Assembly: GCA_031276415.1 (NCBI GenBank)
Contig: JAISNF010000564.1
Location: 1-10,028, forward strand
Direction: 5' to 3'
Origin: Planctomycetaceae bacterium
GTDB taxonomy: Bacteria > Planctomycetota > Planctomycetia > Pirellulales > Thermoguttaceae
Length of the DNA: 10,028 nucleotides
Made by a program: the position numbers and the translations under genes. Positions 8,075 through 10,028 of the stretch are shown here, in pieces. Numbering within the stretch: the first letter of the stretch is position 1; each line of letters starts with the position of its first letter. Below the pieces are notes generated by a model that did no database searches, had not been told where the DNA came from, and saw only the letters and a program-made list of their open reading frames with translations.

Positions 8075-8087
8075 CAAAAAATCAATT

Positions 8088-8125
8088 TTACATTTTAATT
8101 TTTGTATATGAAAATTAAAATGTAA
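8088..8125. terminator. Perfect 15-bp AT-rich hairpin after ldhA
   Basis: Bases 8088-8102 are perfectly complementary to 8111-8125 with an 8-base loop (TGTATATG). It begins 14 bases after the ldhA stop, where a terminator is expected. The stem has only two G-C pairs at most and there is no T-run after it on the plus strand. Read on the minus strand it is followed by a T-rich stretch (ATTGATTTTTTG), so it may instead end transcription arriving from atpC. Confidence 0.5.
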
Positions 8126-8150
8126 TTAAAAACCAAACAACCCGCAACGT

Positions 8151-8256
8151 AACTGTCTATTTTATTTTTACCGCAGAAGACGCAGACAAAAGAAACATAT
8201 CCGCAGAGGACTATTCTTTGTTTCTGTAGATTCTGTGGTTAAGAAAATAGGCAGTT
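8151..8256. repeat. 106-bp imperfect palindrome with CCGCAGA repeats
   Basis: The left end AACTGTCTATTTT is mirrored by AAAATAGGCAGTT at the right end, and the symmetry continues inward: ACCGCAGAA (8170-8178) faces TTCTGTGGT (8231-8239), and CGCAGA (8181-8186) faces TCTGTAG (8223-8229). Roughly three quarters of about 42 positions per arm can pair. The middle carries another CCGCAGAGGA (8201-8210). This looks like a dispersed palindromic repeat or MITE-like element of the 'ACCGCAGAGGACGCAGAG' type that I recall from several bacterial genomes. It lies in the gap between two convergent genes, the usual harmless landing place, and could also act as a bidirectional terminator. Only one copy is in the window, so dispersal is inferred. 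Confidence 0.65.
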
Positions 8257-8296
8257 GTCTTTGTTCGTATCGCCGAGAAGCATAATTTCGTTTCGT

Positions 8297-8698
8297 TTAA
8301 TGCGATTCGGCAATTTTTTTGGCAAGACGTAAACGAGCACGGCGACTGTACAATTTTTCTTCACGAATTTTTGCCAGTTCCGGTGTATTAGACGGACGAG
8401 CAAGTGCGTTGGTTAATTGTTCTTCGGCTCTCGTAACATCAAGGTCTTTCGACGGCAATGCATGCATGGAAAGCAGCGCAACAGTATTATCAAGAATTTC
8501 AACAAAACCGCCTTCAACATAATAACTTGTCAACTGATTATCTGTTCCGGTAATACGCAGTTCACCGGCTCCAAGCCGAGCAACCAACGGCGTATGTCCC
8601 GACAACACTCCGTACTCACCGTCTATCAACGGCAAAACAACAAAGGTTGCATTCATATTCAAAACAGTTTTTTCAGGAGTTACAACTAAACATTTCAT
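8297..8698 (-). CDS. atpC: F1F0 ATP synthase epsilon subunit
   Basis: Epsilon sits in the central stalk of the F1 part on the cytoplasmic membrane, links the gamma rotor to the c-ring and restrains ATP hydrolysis. From the ATG at 8698 the protein is 133 residues, normal for the family (130-140). An N-terminal beta-sandwich (1-82) carries the hallmark GEYGVLSGHTPLVARLGAGELRI-type block from residue 27, then YYVEGGFVEILDNTVALLS at 59-77. A helical hairpin (87-133, rich in Arg, Lys and Glu) forms the inhibitory C-terminal domain. The reading frame is open further upstream to a TTG at 8749, but those 17 residues match nothing in the family, so the ATG is preferred although no clear Shine-Dalgarno precedes it. 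In most bacteria atpC directly follows atpD; here a VapBC-like pair lies 56 bases upstream, and atpD is not in the window. It may be read from the toxin-antitoxin transcript or from its own weak promoter in that gap. Confidence 0.93.
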   Translation of the reverse strand: MKCLVVTPEKTVLNMNATFVVLPLIDGEYGVLSGHTPLVARLGAGELRITGTDNQLTSYYVEGGFVEILDNTVALLSMHALPSKDLDVTRAEEQLTNALARPSNTPELAKIREEKLYSRRARLRLAKKIAESH

Positions 8699-8754
8699 GG
8701 TAATTAAAATTTGTAAAAGGGTTATTATCGTAATAGTAATATACTGCAACGAAT

Positions 8755-9147
8755 TTATTTTAACGAAACAATTTCCAAACCGTCAATTTGTTCAAAATGC
8801 CTCCGGTTTATCGTTGCAATCGGAACGTCAATAGTCAACGCTGTTGCCGCAATAAGAATATCGGCGATATCTATCGTTTTTTGTTTTATTTTTAATTGAT
8901 ATTTGATCCGGCTGGCATATCGTACAACAATTTGATCAACAGGAAGAACAATTAACCATGTCAAACATTCATCCCAATATTTCTGAAATGATTCCGTCAT
9001 TCCATTTAGTATTTCGTATTCTGTAATTACCGAAATATAAATATATTTATGTTTTTGTCTAATTTGCGATAGTATTGAAGAATCACGATTGGGTGTTCGC
9101 CAATGATTAATAATGATACATGAATCTATAAAAATGCCAGACGACAT
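8755..9147 (-). CDS. PIN-domain ribonuclease toxin, VapC-like
   Basis: A 130-residue single PIN domain, the size of VapC toxins, which are metal-dependent RNases that usually cut tRNA or rRNA and are held inactive by their antitoxin. The acidic metal site is visible: D8 in GIFIDSCIIINHW, E45 in VITEYEILNG, D93 and D96 in TIDIADILIAATAL, then the family ATxNxxHF motif at 111-118 (ATINRRHF, N114). The ATG at 9147 lies inside the antitoxin gene, giving a 22-base overlap, typical of translational coupling of antitoxin then toxin. The atpC start is 56 bases after its stop. All catalytic positions are kept, so the toxin is probably active. The RNA target cannot be predicted. Confidence 0.88.
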   Translation of the reverse strand: MSSGIFIDSCIIINHWRTPNRDSSILSQIRQKHKYIYISVITEYEILNGMTESFQKYWDECLTWLIVLPVDQIVVRYASRIKYQLKIKQKTIDIADILIAATALTIDVPIATINRRHFEQIDGLEIVSLK

Positions 9148-9479
9148 TGATTCAATTCCTTTCTATTTTCTTCCATTGTTTTGATTTCTTCTTCACCGAT
9201 TTTCATTTTCAAAAATTTTTCCCATGCTATTTTTTGGGTTTGAATTTTTTCCGGTGTCAATTCCGCTTCTAATTGTTTACGACGTAGTTTAGTTTTTGTA
9301 CGTTCTTCCGGTGTAAGAATTGATTTGTCCGACCAAAACAATTCCACTAATTCTATTATTTCATGTCGATTTTTCAACCGGTTCAACTCTTCAATCAATA
9401 AACTCTGTTCTTCCGGCGAAAGTTGTTTCGCTGATTCAAAAACATTATTATATTTCGGTGAATTTAATATTGTCATCAT
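9126..9479 (-). CDS. Putative antitoxin of the PIN-domain toxin
   Basis: A small, highly charged protein (117 residues from the first ATG) directly upstream of and overlapping the PIN toxin, the place and size of a cognate antitoxin. The N-terminal part has the helix LSPEEQSLLIEELNRL (20-35), a pattern common in antitoxin-like partners of PIN proteins in planctomycetes and cyanobacteria. A Lys/Glu-rich central part (58-80) and a C-terminal amphipathic helix (AWEKFLKMKIGEEEIKTM, 85-102) could wrap the toxin. I see no clear AbrB, RHH or Phd signature, so the DNA-binding fold is not assigned. The frame is open to a TTG at 9494, but GGAG at 9487-9484 is placed for the ATG at 9479 (4 bases) or its neighbour at 9476 (7 bases), so the start is one of these two. 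Confidence 0.72.
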   Translation of the reverse strand: MMTILNSPKYNNVFESAKQLSPEEQSLLIEELNRLKNRHEIIELVELFWSDKSILTPEERTKTKLRRKQLEAELTPEKIQTQKIAWEKFLKMKIGEEEIKTMEENRKELNQCRLAFL

Positions 9480-9491
9480 TTGTCTCCATTT

Positions 9492-9535
9492 CAATAGTGT
9501 AACCCAATAGTATATTTATAACTCAAAATTGTAAA
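9492..9535 (-). promoter_or_regulatory. Probable promoter and operator of the toxin-antitoxin pair
   Basis: Reading the minus strand, TTTACA (9535-9530) and TATACT (9514-9509) form a promoter-like pair with a short 15-base spacer. Two direct repeats, ATACTATTG (9513-9505) and ACACTATTG (9500-9492), start 13 bases apart; the first covers the -10 hexamer. This is how self-repressing antitoxins often bind. The repeats are seen; the regulation is inferred. Confidence 0.35.
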
Positions 9536-9659
9536 AATAATTAATTACAAAAAACGCATTTAATTTTATTATTTACTTTAAATAACAACATTTTGAATAC
9601 TGAACTCATTATGTCTTATCGTATTGAAAAAACGAAAATTGATCGTTGAGATATATTTT
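9495..9659. other. AT-rich spacer upstream of the toxin-antitoxin pair
   Basis: This gap is strongly AT-rich and has no reading frame of note. Besides the promoter and repeats above it shows only a loose inverted repeat, GTAAAAATAATTAA (9531-9544) against TTAATTTTATTATTTAC (9560-9576), with several mismatches. Confidence 0.5.
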
Positions 9660-10028
9660 TCAAACAGTATCTTCTAATAAAGTATTTTTGTTCTCAAATG
9701 TTCCGCCTGTTTTTGTTATTTGTTTTTTTAATTGAATGTAATTACTATCTTGTCTGAAATCAGGACAAGTTTTTGTTGTAACAATACGTACATTAGTAAC
9801 CGTAATTTTTAAATCACGTAAACTTGGCGATAAAACAGTTAAAGTTTCTTTAATTTGTATAATTGCTTTTTTAAAATCACTACCCTTCAATTCAATAAAG
9901 TATGAATTACTGTTGTCCCAATTGATGAGAAGCCAATCACATTTTTTGGTAAACGTTATATTAAGAGAAGAGTATGCGATTCCAACGGCAGATATGATCG
10001 TGAAAAAACACTTGTGATGGAAATCCCG
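9660..10028 (-). CDS. C-terminal part of an unknown protein with a PD-(D/E)xK-like motif
   Basis: The frame is open from the right edge of the window to a TGA at 9660 and has no in-frame ATG, so the gene begins beyond the window; 122 residues are visible. A shorter frame starting at a TTG (9890) would begin in the middle of the conserved-looking motif and is not a credible start. Numbering from the edge, KKCDWLLINWDNSNSYFIELKGSDFKKAI runs from residue 28. D31 ends one strand and E46-L47-K48 the next, the spacing of the PD-(D/E)xK nuclease core, followed by a helix with a Gln (IIQIKETL). The C-terminal half is basic and ends KNTLLEDTV. I recall uncharacterised bacterial proteins with the same 'CDfl...yFIELKGsd...Ai.Qi' pattern but no proven function. 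It is transcribed in the same direction as the toxin-antitoxin pair, 180 bases upstream. Confidence 0.7.
   Translation of the reverse strand, partial: RDFHHKCFFTIISAVGIAYSSLNITFTKKCDWLLINWDNSNSYFIELKGSDFKKAIIQIKETLTVLSPSLRDLKITVTNVRIVTTKTCPDFRQDSNYIQLKKQITKTGGTFENKNTLLEDTV

Noticed and set aside
8151..8256. CRISPR array
   Set aside because: The CCGCAGA units are arranged as an inverted structure at uneven spacing, not as direct repeats with equal spacers, and no cas gene is near.
8699..8749. N-terminal extension of AtpC from a TTG start
   Set aside because: The 17 extra residues have no counterpart in epsilon subunits, whereas the ATG at 8698 aligns with the family start.
9660..9890. Separate 76-residue gene starting at TTG 9890
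   Set aside because: The same frame continues open to the window edge and the TTG lies inside the ELKG motif, so it is an internal codon of a larger gene.

Overview
The window is bacterial chromosomal DNA with standard-code genes, clear Shine-Dalgarno sites at some genes and none at others, and moderately low GC (by eye lower still at the right end). The mix of genes includes a very large secreted multi-domain glycosidase-like protein, a Pro/Thr-tailed unknown protein beside prfA, and a detached atpC. It suggests a host-associated or fermenting member of the Planctomycetes/Lentisphaerae (PVC) group. That is an inference from gene style only; no rRNA or lineage-specific marker is present.

Left part (1-2570): prfA (release factor 1) reads rightward and ends at 1088. 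It converges on an unrecognised 454-residue gene on the minus strand. The usual partner of prfA, prmC, does not follow it. The 357-base divergent gap 2571-2927 is rich in structure. It holds two mutually exclusive hairpins, a 12-bp-arm inverted repeat overlapping a good sigma70-like promoter, and a leader of about 130 nt with a possible 25-codon reading frame.

Middle (2928-8074): a 1348-residue exported protein is built from an N-terminal carbohydrate-binding-like module, a beta-sandwich, a probable TIM-barrel catalytic core with a candidate Asp/Glu pair (D679, E727), and several C-terminal beta modules. It is followed by ldhA, a fermentative D-lactate dehydrogenase very like the Escherichia coli enzyme, with its own strong ribosome binding site and a 12-bp palindrome over a possible -10. 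A polysaccharide-to-lactate lifestyle would fit, but the two genes are 104 bases apart and need not be one operon.

Right part (8075-10028): the convergent gap after ldhA holds a perfect 15-bp AT-rich hairpin and a 106-bp imperfect palindrome containing CCGCAGA-type repeats. The minus strand then reads, in transcription order, the end of an unknown gene with a PD-(D/E)xK-like motif (cut by the window edge), a VapBC-like toxin-antitoxin pair with overlapping genes, and atpC (F1 ATPase epsilon subunit). Finding atpC behind a toxin-antitoxin pair instead of atpD is the clearest gene-order oddity. No CRISPR array, tRNA, rRNA or transposase was seen.
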